DNA from: Isoetes taiwanensis
Taxonomy: Eukaryota > Streptophyta > Lycopodiopsida > Isoetales > Isoetaceae
Reading direction: 5' to 3'
NCBI GenBank assembly: GCA_021234155.1
Contig: JAJEKV010000004.1
Coordinates: forward strand, 29,547,305-29,611,304
Length of the DNA stretch: 64,000 nucleotides
Under the pieces are notes generated by a model that was not told the origin of the DNA, made no database searches, and worked only from the letters and a program-made list of their open reading frames with translations. The position numbers and the translations under genes were made by a program. Numbering within the stretch: position 1 is the first letter of the stretch; each line of letters opens with the position of its first letter. Below, in pieces: positions 1-11,248 of this stretch.

Positions 1-450
1 GGTAAAACTACCAGAAGAATGTTATGGCGTGCTGCGACTGGATCTTGTCATCTCCATCAAAAAAGGGAGGGATAGGTTTCAGAGTTGAACAGTCCTTCCC
101 AACAGGCCAATATTTGAGAAGATTAAGCACCACTAGATGGAGTGCTCAAAGAGCTTTCCAACAAGCCCAAACACGCCCAAAACTGCCACCAGATGCAGAA
201 GTTATGGCCAATAGAAAATTGCAACCAAACCCTAACACCGCCAAAAGAGGGCCCGGAATGTCAGGCGAGTTCTTTCCACCAAAACAGAAGAAATCACCAT
301 ACGAAATCATACACCGATGGAAAGGGCATGCGGCGACCTTTCCAAGGAGCCCAAGGACACCCAAATCTGACACCGAAATCCTGAGTTATGAGCAAAAGAA
401 CAGGGCTGAAACCCTAAGCGCCATCATGAGCGCCACTTCTTCCCTTTATC
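1..450 (-). mobile_element. possible 5' end of a second LINE, cut by the window edge
   Basis: On the + strand this stretch carries, twice (about 150-215 and 335-395), a motif reading CTTTCCAA, then 30-40 bases, then AGTTATG. The same motif lies antisense at the 5' end of the well-supported LINE (15670-15722), where it is followed, as here near 412-440, by a GCCATCA-type stretch. The similarity suggests the 5' untranslated part of a related LINE on the minus strand whose body lies left of the window. A 169-codon open frame on the + strand has no recognisable domain and is probably chance. This rests on short shared motifs only. Confidence 0.3.
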
Positions 451-522
451 ATTTCCTCCGAGTAGCCTGGAAGAGTGATTTTTTTGTGCCCCTACTTGTT
501 ACAGTAGCATACTTCAGTCCTT

Positions 523-812
523 TTCTAAATTAACAAGGTAATGTAGCCTTTTTCTAAATTAACGAGGTAATGTACATACATCTACAACTTCATGGCTGCC
601 TAAATAAAAATTGTACTTTTCTTTAAATTCATTTCTTGCTATTCGTTTTTATAAATAAAATAAAAAAGGAAATTGAATATTTCTTCTTATTTTGTCTCTC
701 CAAAAGTTCTTTCTATTATTTTTATATTCAGTTTTTGTCCTTTATATGATAGCTCATTCTATTACTCCTATATAATCTCTTATGGCATACAAGACCTTCA
801 TTTCAAACTCTT
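523..812. repeat. dispersed repeat R1, copy 1
   Basis: An AT-rich block of about 290 bp, starting with a TTAACAAGGTAATGTA motif and ending near TCTTATGGCATAC. It recurs almost unchanged at 3558-3800 and 3853-4134. It holds no coding potential. The family could not be identified. Confidence 0.85.
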
Positions 813-996
813 CACAAATTCATCTTCATGGCAACAAAGGATATGCATTATCAATGTATCTCATCTCCAAGGTCCAAGATGAGCATTGAATTAAGCCATC
901 ACAAGCAATCAATGTAATATATTATCTCCCTTATCCCATTCCACATCATGTCATATCATATCTTGGCTCCCTCTCAGATTTACACTCCTTGTGTGC

Positions 997-1231
997 ATGG
1001 TTGCCTATACTAAAAATGTACTTACGCCCGACAACATCGGGCTCCCGTTACTAGTACCATTAATGTGGTGAAAATTTATCAAAAAGCCACTTGCTTGGCT
1101 AAAATATATGTTACTATATACATGGTTGCCTATATTAAAATTGTACTTACACCCATTGGGCTCCCATTACTAGTACCATTAATGTGGTGAAAATGTATCA
1201 AAAAGCCACTTGCTTGGCTAAAATATATGTT
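997..1231 (+). repeat. 125-bp tandem duplication containing Helitron-like 3' ends
   Basis: Two adjacent copies (997-1121 and 1122-1231) share the ATGGTTGCCTATA start and the AAAAAGCCACTTGCTTGG end. The first keeps a perfect hairpin; in the second the hairpin has decayed. Both keep the CCCRTTACTAG ending followed by T. Confidence 0.85.
1026..1054 (+). mobile_element. Helitron 3' terminus (hairpin plus CTAG), 5' end not found
   Basis: A hairpin GCCCGA-CAACA-TCGGGC (1026-1042) is followed 8 bases later by CTAG (1051-1054) and a flanking T. Helitrons are known to end in a short hairpin, about 10 bases, then CTRR inserted before T. The layout matches the Helitron ends at 44134, 50929 and 59209 in this window. 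No matching 5' TC end was seen upstream. Confidence 0.6.
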
Positions 1232-2884
1232 ATTTCAGTCTTATTATTGAAAGTATTTTCAAGCTATGCAAGAACTTTATTTTTATCCTTATTTTTTTCC
1301 TTATCGTAGTAAAGATATGTGCACATCTCCGGTCATATGTAACCATATTGGCTTGCATGCATGTGATTGAAATTTCTAAAGCGGGTACTGTCACACATAG
1401 ACAGCCTTGGTTAAGTTTAACACCTCAAAGCACACCTGATACCAACTGAATTTATATGATTCCAAGGTATGTGGAATTTGATATTGGCATTTTATGTTTT
1501 GATGTCTTCTATTTTACATTATACATGTTTTATATGTTCCATGTTTGCCATTTATGGCATCAAACTAAAGTGAGCTCGCATGCATTGTTGCATAAATTTA
1601 TTTATAGGATTGGATTCTATTTATGTCGGGCCTAGCATAAGAATCTTGCATGCACATCTTATCACAACATATATAATGCAAACACAAATTTTGTTTGATT
1701 CTATTATTTGTTTGATGCTAATTTTTCTGTGCTGAGAATGGATATAATGTCAACATGTGTGTGCAAAGGCAAGATACATTTATGACATTTGCTTAAGGCA
1801 CTCTGATCTGGAAATTGAGGGGTTTTCTGCGAATCAAATATATTCTCAGATTTGGAGGAAGGCGGCACCTTGACAATCTGTTAGGCATATCTATTTTTCT
1901 GAGGTTCCTCTTCCAGCCATGGGCTTAATCACCGTTTTGATTAATCCCAGTAATTAAGACTGTGATGCAGCATAATGATTAATCCGGAGAGGGTCGTCCT
2001 ATGCACCTCTTTCAGTTGCGCTGCCTTTCAATGCCTCTTTTTCTGCAGCTGCACTGGTTCTTCTCTGTTGCCTGATAACTCTAGTTCCTGTGTTGAAATA
2101 GGTAAATAACTTACCTCATAACGAAATATTGAATATATCTTTTTCGGCCAATCTTAACCAGAAGGCAGATACAGCTGCATGGCTTGGCAGAATGGTAACG
2201 ATTATAGTATGTTACTCTCAAATAACAGCCATTGCACATGTATTTGCCAAGAATAGGCTACGGTTATGAAAGAGGGGAAACTTTTCCACAATTCGACTTC
2301 AATACTGGGCTATTAATCCATAAAAATGATGCGCACAATGATCCTGCTCAATCCCACTCCACAAAATGATGCGCCCATATATTCTACAGCGAAGAAAGCA
2401 TCTACGTACTTGGGAATAATCTAAAAGTTTTATTTTTCCTGTATAAGCAACTATCTGTGTTGTGATCCACTACTGAGGCCTTTATGCCAGACCATGCTCT
2501 ACAGAGCATGGTAGCTCAATAGCGGTAGCTGCTCTCTCACAAGTTTTATTTCGAAAGCATTCCCCTTCTTTCTCGATTTGGACAATGCCACAGTAGTATG
2601 CCTTTTTGCTTCTCCAATGTAAATAGCGCCTTTCTTTTTATTCATTCTTCTATATATCTATTTCTTATTTTGATGTGTTCTAAATAGTGTCAAGTTTATA
2701 AGACAAGGAGCACATAATATATGCCCTTCTATCTCTCTCTTTTTGTGTTTCTCAACATCATTGTTTGGTTGTTCTATGCACTGGTCACAAAGGATTGGTA
2801 CATCTTTGTACGTATTGTTGTTGTGTTTGTGTTGCTATTTGCAGTTTTGAATGGAAATTAACTTGTTATGTTGGTCATTTGCAG
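1232..2884. other. no gene recognised
   Basis: AT-rich non-coding sequence with many stops in all frames. No conserved exon, RNA gene or terminal repeat was recognised. Confidence 0.5.
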
Positions 2885-3022
2885 AGCCCTAATATAGTGG
2901 GTTTAATTGGTGGTGTTGTGCAATTGGTCCTTTATCTCGTGTATAGAAAGCACACCAACAAAACAACTCATGTTGAACTGACTCCTATTGGACCTTCTGA
3001 TATTGAAGCAACATCAAAGTAG
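2885..3022 (+). CDS. possible last exon of a SWEET sugar transporter
   Basis: After a good splice acceptor (TTTGCAG, ending 2884) an exon of 45 codons runs to a TAG at 3020-3022. Its start, SPNIVGLIGGVVQLVLY, followed by a basic stretch (YRKHTNK), matches the last transmembrane helix of SWEET transporters, where PN, G, Q and LY are conserved and an intron commonly precedes the PN motif. SWEETs are seven-helix facilitators moving sugars across plasma or vacuolar membranes. No earlier SWEET exons were recognised upstream, so this is either an isolated fragment or a gene with long introns. The identification rests on one helix. Confidence 0.4.
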   Translation, partial: SPNIVGLIGGVVQLVLYLVYRKHTNKTTHVELTPIGPSDIEATSK

Positions 3023-3509
3023 CCTTGTCGTCATGGGTTGTGACAACCCTTGATATTGAAGCAATATTATAATATCCTTGTTGAAGACAAAAGCTTTTTC
3101 CTAACCATTATCCATAATGAAAGCAGCCAGTATTGTACGCATAGCGTATGTTTCACAAAAAAAATTCTGGATGTACCAATATTGAGTTCTATACATGATT
3201 TGTTGCATGCTATTTGAGAAGGAAATAGACGGAAGACAAAGGATTACAATAAGTGAGTAGATTGTCATCAGACAAAAGAAAAGCATGTGGATAGCTGAAG
3301 AGTTTTTCATTACAAGGATTAGGTAGACATAAGAAAAACAAAATGTTTGCGACAATGTTGGATTCATTTTAAGAGTTGGTTTGTCATTATCAAATATATA
3401 AAGAACATGAAACTTTTGTGCATATGTGTTCTCTTCTTTTAGGATGATCGAGTAATAGCTTATCTTTTGCGTTATTTTATACCACAATACAACTCTATTC
3501 TTGAAAAAG

Positions 3510-4134
3510 TTTCTTTCATTGAATATAGAATGAATTGAGAGCCCTGGTAATGTACACCTTTTCTGAATTAACAAGGTAATGTAGCATTTTTCTAAATTAG
3601 CAAAGTAATGTACATACATCTACAACTTCATGGCTGCCTAAAAAAAAATTGTACTTTTCCTTAAATTCATTTCTTGCTATTCGTTTTTAGTAGAAAAAGG
3701 GAAATTGAATATTTCTTCTTGTTTTGCCTCTCCAAAAGTTCTTTCTATTATTTTTATATTCAGTTTTTATCCTTTATATGATAGCTCATTCTATTACTTC
3801 TTTCATTGAATATAGAATCTAGTTGAGAGCATGAAAACTTTATGCAAGCCCTGTTCTAAATTAACAAGGTAATGTAGCCTTTTTCTAAATTAGCAAGGTA
3901 ATGTACATACATCTACGACTTCATGGCTGCCTAAAATAAAAATTGTACTTTTCTTTAAATTCATTTCTTGCTATTCGTTTTTATAAATAAAATAAAAAAG
4001 GAAATTGAATATTTCTTCTCGTTTTGTCTCTCCAAAAGTTCTTTCTATTATTTTTATATTCAGTTTTTGTCCTATATATGATAGCTCATTCTATTACTCC
4101 TATATAATCTCTTATGGCATACTAGACCTTCATT
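3510..4134. repeat. tandem pair of repeat R1 (copies 2 and 3)
   Basis: Two units (about 3510-3800 and 3801-4134) each begin with TTTCATTGAATATAGAAT and continue with the R1 block seen at 523-812. They are close to identical, indicating a fairly recent duplication. A reading frame across the first unit on the minus strand is not coding-like. Confidence 0.85.
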
Positions 4135-4320
4135 AAATGTGACGTGTGAATAGGATCATTGGTGCTAGACATAATTTCATATTGCTTTTTCAATTGACGT
4201 AAGTACAAGAAAAGCAAATGTGACCTCAAAATGCAAAAAAAATATGAGTACAAATACAAGTTACTAGTGACGATGCCTGACATCTGTTGGGTCAACTAGT
4301 TAACTAGAGTGATTGCTAGG

Positions 4321-4520
4321 ATAAGGTCCTTACAAAATTGGTAAGGGGGATTAAATGGCTTACTCCTACATCTATACACATCCCAAATTGCACTTTGGGA
4401 TACAAATTGAAGATATCATGCTTTTATTTTTTATACTAGCATTTACTGTAATGTGCAAAGTATTGCTCAAATTTGGGGAGTTGAAGATATGCACGTTGTC
4501 CTATATTTTTTAACATATAT
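4321..4520. repeat. dispersed repeat R2, copy A
   Basis: Shares ATAAGGTCCTT, AAAATTGGTAA, GGATTAAATGGCTT and GATATGCACGTTGTCCTA in order with 22110-22395. Non-coding. The class of the repeat is unknown. Confidence 0.6.
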
Positions 4521-5062
4521 ATAATTCTCCTATAAATATGCTTTTGGATTATTCTTAATTGATGCTTCCTCCTAAAATCGACACGTATCTTTCTAAGGAA
4601 AAAATAGGGCTTTAAAAATATAGATTTAAAAGATGTTAACGCATCAAGGGGTTGCCCGTTGGCGTTGGACCCTTTGGGATCTTGGGGATGAGAACAATGT
4701 TCCTATTCTTTAACTTCAAGTTGCTTTAATCATATTGAAATAAGGTTTGCGTTGTTAGAGAAGCATGTGTAAGGCAACAATCATAAACACTTAGTGGGGC
4801 TGACAATATGGAATAAGGAACGAGCATATCTATAGCTTATAGACTTGTTATAAATACATGTTGATGGACATTTTGCTCCCTTGGAGCGTCTCCACGTGAT
4901 AGGTACAAGGGCATAAAGCACCATTGCCAACATTGATGAGTAGATCTTGAAATTGGTGGAGTAAAAAACATGTATCAATAATGGGATTTGAATCGTTAAT
5001 GGGTTTTCTATTATAGTAGCAGTAGCACATTTTATGGGGTTAGAACCCATTGTAATTTAGTA
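4521..5062. other. no gene recognised
   Basis: AT-rich sequence. A short open frame on the minus strand (4781-5050) shows no recognisable domain. Confidence 0.4.
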
Positions 5063-5269
5063 GTGAAGGTGGCTACGTATGGTGCGAGGAACAAATTAGA
5101 ATCACGCAATACCCGTAGCTTGCAATTGGTTCTGCTTTGGCCGCCATCGTTCTATGCCTTAGCTTCGTATAAGAACAGGAAATCTTCCTCTTCGTGCAGG
5201 AAGAAGCAACACTCTAACTTTGGGTCCGGATGGGCGCACGCTCACGCTTTGCTAAGGAAGGGCCGTTGA
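5063..5269 (+). other. GC-rich open stretch of 68 codons, origin unknown
   Basis: This 207-base stretch is clearly richer in GC than its surroundings and stays open with a basic, serine-rich product. The base composition resembles organelle-derived inserts in plant nuclear DNA, but no plastid or mitochondrial gene was recognised, so that remains a guess. It could equally be a transposon fragment. Confidence 0.2.
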
Positions 5270-6374
5270 CTTTAAAGAAAAGAAGAACAATCAAAACCAC
5301 ATTACGCCATTAAAAGCTACTCGACATGGTCTTTTGTGGGCCTTATGATTTGGACAAAGGGATTGATTTCTGGCATGGTTTTTGTAAATGGTAATTTCAA
5401 GAGTTTACACAGGTTGTGGTTTGTAAAGGATCTAAGTTTGGTTAGCATGGGAAAACTGATCCCAGTTAATCTCGGTGAGTGCATAGACGTATCGAGGCAG
5501 AGGCCATTTTCATAAAAGATACTCATTATATGTCCATCATATTATCTTAAGACTTGCAAGGAAATAATGCAACTTGAATGTAATTTCATATGAGTAACAT
5601 GGAATATCTAGGATGTAGATAACTTAACACATTAACTAATAGTGGCCTAGTTGATGCATTATAGAAATTGCTACGCACATGGAACTCCGGTCAAGAAAAT
5701 CAAACAACTAGACCATACAAAGCAACCATACCAAGAATTTATCTATAGCAACGAAAAACTAGTCTATTATATGCAACATTTAAAATCGTTGTATAAAATC
5801 ACCATACAGCAGAGCAAAACAGGAGGTAACGTACAACATGTTACATGACAAAATACAACAAGGCACTGATTACTTAATTCACACGACGCATGCCATCAGA
5901 ACTACAACACAAGCACACAATAATAAACTACCTCACACGCGAAGACAAATTCAACATCATTTTTCAACTTCGAGGATTCAATCTTTCCACATATTAAATA
6001 TGTTGTTCAACTTTTGGTTTCTGGTAATGGATTCCAAAGATTCCATCACTAATACCTGCAATTATTTGAAGCTGTTACTGTTAAAGAACACTTTAGTCAA
6101 AAGTTAAAATTGGTTAACCTTGCCCTTATGCAGAATGGGGTTGGATATAACTGATCTAACTGTCAAGTTGCTGCTTCATAAAGGATTGTTTAGGAACGCG
6201 CGATTACAGGGGTAAAAATGAATCTAAATTATACAGAACTCCAGTACTCCCCAAAATTCACGTTACACGCCAGTTATTCCAGGCAAAGCTAACAATGCTT
6301 TTTTACATTTTTTGAAGTGTCCGAATGCAACAAATTGAACCGCACAAAGCTTTAAACAGCATATATAATCATAA
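5270..6374. other. no gene recognised; probable 3' flank of the SMO2 pseudogene
   Basis: AT-rich sequence without a coding signal. The part nearest 6374 lies downstream of the stop codon of the minus-strand SMO2 pseudogene and may be its 3' untranslated region. Confidence 0.4.
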
Positions 6375-7585
6375 TCAATTGACAGCAACCACTGGCTGCA
6401 TAGATGCATCACATCTTCCATTAGGCAAGCTCTTCTCAATTTTACCATTTGGTATGCTCTTGTCATCTTTGCCATTGGCCAAACTGTAGTCTATTATTCC
6501 ATTTGGCAACCCCTTACCGTTTCTTACTTCTGAAAGCATGCTATCTTCCAATGGTATTATATCATTGTCTTCTTTCAAGGCCTTGAGCTTCCGATATCCT
6601 TTGTCAGTAGTAAAGGAATTTCAATCAATCATTCCATGAAGGCCAGAAACCATAAAATTTATTTTCACCAATAGTAAAAATTGCTACCAGTCCATATATG
6701 TAAATGTTGATGAATAGTTCCCATGTAAATGTCGATGAATAGTTCCCAGACTTTGTGTATAGAAGTCGATGATGGTAGTCATGGCACTCTGCCCTGCACC
6801 AGGAAATAATTTATTTTAACCTATACTAAAAAAATAACTAAAGGGAATTCAGGATTTGCATAGCAACACCAACCATTGAGGAAGATTCTCACCCGCCATA
6901 TAATGGCAAAAACTTTGAAGGACTCCAAGGAAAATCATAGCCACAGTGGGCCTCTACGGTTTCCAGAACCCGCAAGCTAATCCATAACCATAGAGTAAAC
7001 AGATGTGGACCCATAATAGCAGGCCCAAAAATAGTAGCAAATCCAAGGAATAATATCTCCAGGGGATGTGCATACTCGGATGTCAGTCCAAAAGGTATTG
7101 CATATCTGCAAAATAAGTACGAAACTTAGTATCACCACTATTTCCATAAGCACAATGGTTCGAACCATTTCACCCTTACTCATGATGAACGCTGTGAACA
7201 TGCTTGTACAACCATTTCGTATGTATGTGTCATAATAGCATTTCTTCCTTGAAATACTCTAATTATGTAGGGATCAAACTTAAGAGGCATTACACTCATC
7301 ACCTACCAGCTCTTACCATGAAGGCAGGGGTAACTTGCTAGTGAATCCCATATATTTGAATATAGGATATGATGTGACCATCAGGGGCAGATTAACACAT
7401 GTGTGATAAAACAAAAGCCTCAAAATACACTTCCGCTGTGATGCATATGTGTTTACCTTGTTCTGCCATATGAATTTAATATGTGAACATACTAACCAAA
7501 ACCAAAACCATGAAAGAATATCAGCCACTATTTTTGCTACTAAATGCAGAATAAAAGACCTGAAGAAGATCTATGTGTGCTAACC
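6375..7585 (-). pseudogene. SMO2: sterol C4-methyl oxidase (SMO2-type) pseudogene, exons 2 to last
   Basis: The intact enzyme is an ER-membrane di-iron oxidase of the fatty-acid-hydroxylase superfamily that removes C4 methyl groups during sterol synthesis. Exons read right to left: the last codons of an exon ending in KYKIQ (donor at 7584); 7317-7462 (NKVNTYASQ...VNLPLMV...LPLPSW); a damaged exon about 7180-7245 ending KWLYKHVHSVHHE; 6893-7105 (TSEYAHP, VLETVEAHCGYDFPW, LPLYGG); 6688-6793 (AECHDYHHRLLYTKSGNYSS); and about 6375-6612 (DKGYRKLKALKE plus a longer tail with LPNG-type repeats). Introns have GT..AG ends and matching phases, so this is not a processed copy. Damage: the exon near 7200 has lost the WGHR part of a histidine box and holds a stop; 6699-6748 is a 25-bp frameshifting duplication; the last acceptor is not clear. 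The His boxes HSVHH and HDYHH remain. Confidence 0.85.
6699..6748. repeat. 25-bp tandem duplication inside an SMO2 exon
   Basis: Two 25-base copies (6699-6723 and 6724-6748) differ by one base. They lie in the exon coding SGNYSSTFT and shift the frame by one, so the downstream YMDW is no longer in phase. Confidence 0.9.
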
Positions 7586-7925
7586 TGAATTTTGTACTTT
7601 CTCAGGCCCCCACATTTGGCATACATATCGATCAATGTACTTGTCACATAAATATCTAGTTCATGTCCATTCTTTGCTAGTTGAGAATGGACAATTGTAG
7701 CTTTTGCCAAATGCTCAAACCTTTCCTCTTCACCCTTACTGCCTTTTGATGCACAGCCCTTCAAGACGGCAACATAAGTTAGAGCATCCGGTCTAAAACC
7801 TTCATCTTACATACGTGCAAATAACTGAAGTGCCAACTTACCCTGTCCAGCCTCTGCATATGCAAATATGAGAGCATTCCACGAGATAACATCATGGAAC
7901 ACATAGTTCAAAATATTGCTACAAA
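7586..7925 (-). pseudogene. PPR (PLS-type) fragment fused to the SMO2 pseudogene
   Basis: Minus-strand reading gives HDVISWNALIFAYAEAG, then KLALQLFARM, an in-frame stop, DEGFRPDALTYVAVLKGCAS and DIYVTSTLIDMYAKCG. These are the consensus phrases of PLS-class pentatricopeptide proteins, which bind RNA in plastids or mitochondria, often in RNA editing. About three motifs are present; the N- and C-terminal parts are missing. The stop after LQLFARM and the lack of an initiation region show that it is not functional as a PPR protein. At its end the PPR text runs without a break (CGGLRKYKIQ) into the end of SMO2 exon 1, followed by a normal GT donor at 7584. The join is therefore exonic and keeps frame. 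Confidence 0.8.
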
Positions 7926-8256
7926 TTTAAGTAATGAAGACCGTAAATCCTCATACACTTGAAACATAGCATCGACCATCTCCCTTCAATCGTAATGCAA
8001 TACTGTCATAAGGTTCTAAATCATAATATTCCTTACCCTGCCATAATGCTATCTGATTACGCTTTGTACAAGGAAAAATGTCTAACAAAATAACATGTTA
8101 ATGAACGAAAGATTATGCATTTATATATTTTGCGCACCTCCAAGATCTAAGGCCACTTCGAATCCATGGCTCTGACCTAAAAGCTTCCAGATGTCCAAGC
8201 GATAGTGTTAATACACAATTCTAGAAACTAGATCAAGAGGATGCATGCATGCATTC

Positions 8257-8581
8257 TCAAAAGATGTCTTCCAGTTTGCTTGATGAAAAACAGGCATCAT
8301 GAAGAGAATAGACTGGCTGCAAAACACTTACGATATTGAGAAAGGGCTGCGTGCGAGTACGGAATGACGCCCTTCTCCTTCCCGAATCCAATCCAGAGAA
8401 TAACAGCGCAACAGATCCAACAAGAGATCCTATGACCATAACAGCTTACCCGAAATCCGTCCCTGGAGCAGACATCAGTGGACGACAGGCTTGGAGCCTG
8501 AGAGATCTGCCGACCACATCCCCACCCTCCGCCAAGCTCGTGTGGAATCTATGCCGTCTAAGTGTATTGAGGGGTCCCTAA
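8257..8581 (-). other. GC-rich segment, possibly promoter and first exon of an unknown gene
   Basis: GC-rich relative to its flanks. On the minus strand a frame of about 60 codons (MVIGSLVGSVALLFSGLDS...) is followed by a GTAAGTG donor-like sequence near 8333. The product was not recognised. It could be the 5' end of a captured gene belonging to the same composite locus as the PPR/SMO2 fragments to its left, since it has the same strand. Weak evidence. Confidence 0.2.
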
Positions 8582-9674
8582 AATCCCAAAAGTCCACAGC
8601 CGTCGATAAGGAATATGCTACAACATTCTTCAATCGCGGCCCTCTATGCATGTGGTGATCGCTTTGGTTGCATCTCTGTACAGATTTTCGACTGCCCCAT
8701 TTCTGCTGCTCGGATATACTACTCTAAAAGGCGACCGCTCTGAAGCTTTTTTATTTCTGAGATGGGTATTTTGTACGCAATGATTTCAGCGATTTCTCAT
8801 ATTTGCAGCATGAATTGCTCACAAGCTAGATACCAAGCCTGCTCCAAAGATTGAAATTTGTGAGGGAACAGAGTTAAGAATTCTTACTATATCCCACCCA
8901 ACCATTGATTTTGCGTTCAACATGATTCTTCGACAGGGCAACTGAAAGAAAAATTAACAAGTAAAAGCTCCAACCGGCTTCTTGGCAGTGTATCATAGAG
9001 AAAAGAAGCAAAAAAAGGGAGAAAATTACGAGGCTTTGATTCCGGAAGCTATGGCAGCTCAAATTTCGCAGGCCTCTTCAGGCAATAGAACTGGCAATTC
9101 ATGTTCTGTGCGCCTTTCCTTACGATCATGCTCTCTGAACCAGTAGATACTCCGCCCAGTAAATATTCTGTGTGATATTACACAATGTGTGGACAATTGC
9201 TGTAGATATTTCATTCATAGCTCTTAAATCGGTCTGCCTTATTCCTAGAAAGATACAAGGGTCCTTTTCATTTAACATATTCACTGGTTAAATTTGAAGC
9301 CAAGGCGTCTTTCACTACTATGCCGTATTTGGGCGAATTTGCATACATCTACAGAAATCCAGACCATGCAAGTAGATGCCATTGCAGAGGCTAGAATTGC
9401 AGCTTTGGAGCCACTTTTTTGCGATCAATCTATGCATAATTTTTGCAAAACGCAGCTAAATTTGCTATCATTTTTGAATTCTGAGGAAGAAACCACTCAC
9501 TTTCAATTCTATAGAACCCAAATCAAGAGCAGAAAATTTAGACACGGAAAAAACCATTGGGCTTCATTCTGTGTTCTCATCCAATCAGATCACGACACGT
9601 GGCATGGTTTCTTAATCTGAAAGTCGAGCAAGAACAGAGCAAGAACAGCGGCAGATTTTTACCTTTCCTTCATC
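8582..9674. other. no gene recognised
   Basis: Mixed-composition non-coding DNA. A 108-codon frame on the + strand at 9294-9620 shows no domain or codon pattern supporting it. Confidence 0.4.
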
Positions 9675-9737
9675 GATTTTACCCTGCATTCCAGTGATCT
9701 TACCCTGCATTCCGTCGATTCTACCTTGCATTCAGGA
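9675..9737 (+). repeat. three tandem 21-bp units
   Basis: Units at 9675-9695, 9696-9716 and 9717-9737 share GATYYTACCYTGCATTC. They are directly followed by two copies of a GAATGAAGCCCA unit. Confidence 0.9.
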
Positions 9738-9785
9738 GCAGAATGAAGCCCAGAATGAAGCCCAATGGATGTTTTCCGTTATGCC

Positions 9786-9882
9786 AAAGGCCCGCTGGGC
9801 TGTTTTCTGGCCAGTCAAGCTGGCCTCCGCGCTCCGCGCGTCGGCCATCTTTCCTGGCCAGAAAACAGCCCAGCGGGCCTTT
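9786..9882. repeat. perfect 29-bp inverted repeat with 39-base loop
   Basis: The arm at 9786-9814 (AAAGGCCCGCTGGGCTGTTT... ) is the exact reverse complement of 9854-9882. The loop 9815-9853 is GC-rich. The arms are GC-rich and without a mismatch, so the structure is either young or maintained. No terminator or RNA gene is implied by the context. Confidence 0.95.
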
Positions 9883-10187
9883 CCCTTATACAGAACTGGA
9901 CCGCGCCGATTTAATCACAGAGCTGGGCCGCTTTGTTTTCATTCTAAACCCTTTGTTTTGATCTGTAGCTACAGTGCGGAATTTGCTCGGAGAGCACATT
10001 TATGCATTTTTCTATGATGTATTTTTAGTGTATATATATTAATTCAATGGTTTTTTAAAAAAAATAAAAAAATAAGAACCATTAGGCCCCATGAGCTACG
10101 AGTCTCTCCTCTTTAGCATCTCTTCTTCCATTGACTCTCTTGTTGCCTTTTATTTTTTTGGCCTCCAAACCCATGTCGAATGCTTCT

Positions 10188-10197
10188 ATTGTAACTT
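10188..10197. repeat. left target-site duplication of the LINE
   Basis: ATTGTAACTT is directly followed by the T-run (10196-10207) that is the poly(A) tail of the minus-strand LINE. The same ten bases occur at 15804-15813 just past its 5' end. Confidence 0.75.
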
Positions 10198-10374
10198 TTT
10201 TTTTTTTGAAGAATATAGGAATATATTAAACCACTAGAATGTGATCAAGTACAATGATAAGTGTGGTGCTAAGAAATGAAGTGCCCATCATGATTCACAA
10301 TCTGTAAGAATGTCGACCAAATTTCCCGCTTAACTGTGCCAGACAAGCTTGAGACTTGGTAAGCCTGCCACAAC

Positions 10375-11036
10375 TTATGCCTCAAGATCGGAACCAACCG
10401 AAAAAGGGCTAACCGCATTCGAAAGACCTTCGCTCTCCCGTCTTTTCCAAATCAACCACGAAGCCAAGCTCGATAAATGGAACCTTCGGCCGCTTGGCCA
10501 CCGACCAACCGCTAGGAAAGACTCCCATGAGAAGCTTCGACCGCACGGTGAAGACCCAAAGAGGGCTCTCACCGGGACCAAGCTGCCCTACCTCGTGCAT
10601 AGGACAAAGCAATTGCTCAATGGTCTCGGGCCTCCCACATAGAGGGCATGTTTCCGCTACGAGGCTTGAACTTGTGTACTTGGACATTCACCCCGAGGCT
10701 ACGGTGCAAGATCTGCCATAAAAGGGTGCGGATTTTTAGGAGGAGGCAATGTATTCCATGCCCACTTCCACATGGCGGCCACTTACTCCCCGGAAGCTTA
10801 AGTGACCACTTATCCGGCGGCAATGTGTCCGGGCGCTTTAGAAGCCCATAAGCCGATGCTACAAACCGAGATGCATCAAGTCCACTATGCGACTTCCAAA
10901 CGCGATTGACTTGAGAAGACAACCGCAATGGAATAGCATTCGCAATTCGGCCCAAGTCCGAATGTCCCAGGCCGAAGGCCAAATCGATCCCTAAAAACTC
11001 CCCGCGGCCCGGGTGACCCTCCCAATACCGATCCAC
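10375..11036 (-). pseudogene. LINE ORF2 C-terminal part: zf-RVT zinc-binding region
   Basis: Reading the minus strand across two frames gives VWKSHSG, SAYGLL, PDKWSLKLPGSKWPP, KIRTLLWQILHRSLGVNVQVHKFKP and then CPLCGRPETIEQLL. This is the conserved W..I/L..P.K...FLW...H..L....L.....C..C....E...H.. pattern found after the RT in plant L1 elements (zf-RVT domain). The frame change near 10650 separates the WKSHSG part from the CPLCG part. Confidence 0.8.
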
Positions 11037-11248
11037 GGATGGATGTTACCCCAGCGGCAATCCATCTGGCCGAGTACCGGGTGTAGGGAAGAGGCCAAGG
11101 GAGATGCGTAATCCAAGGGTACCCAAAGAAAGGGCGATGAGGCTACCATACACCGCTAGGGTCCAATGAAAAGAGAACCTTGACCACCTTCCAAGCCTTG
11201 AGGAGACCTTTAAGAAAAGGCGAAGCATGAGGGAATGGCCGCAAATCC

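Noticed and set aside
24-533. 169-codon open frame on the + strand at the left edge
   Set aside because: No domain, and it overlaps a motif shared with the antisense 5' end of a LINE. The frame is probably chance.
4264-4290. CTAG followed by a GATGCCTGAC..TGTTGGGTC stretch, like a Helitron 3' end in minus orientation
   Set aside because: The would-be stem is badly paired; too degenerate to claim without an aligned family.
5063-5269. Organelle (mitochondrial or plastid) gene transfer
   Set aside because: Composition is suggestive, but no organelle protein was recognised. Kept only as an unexplained GC-rich patch.
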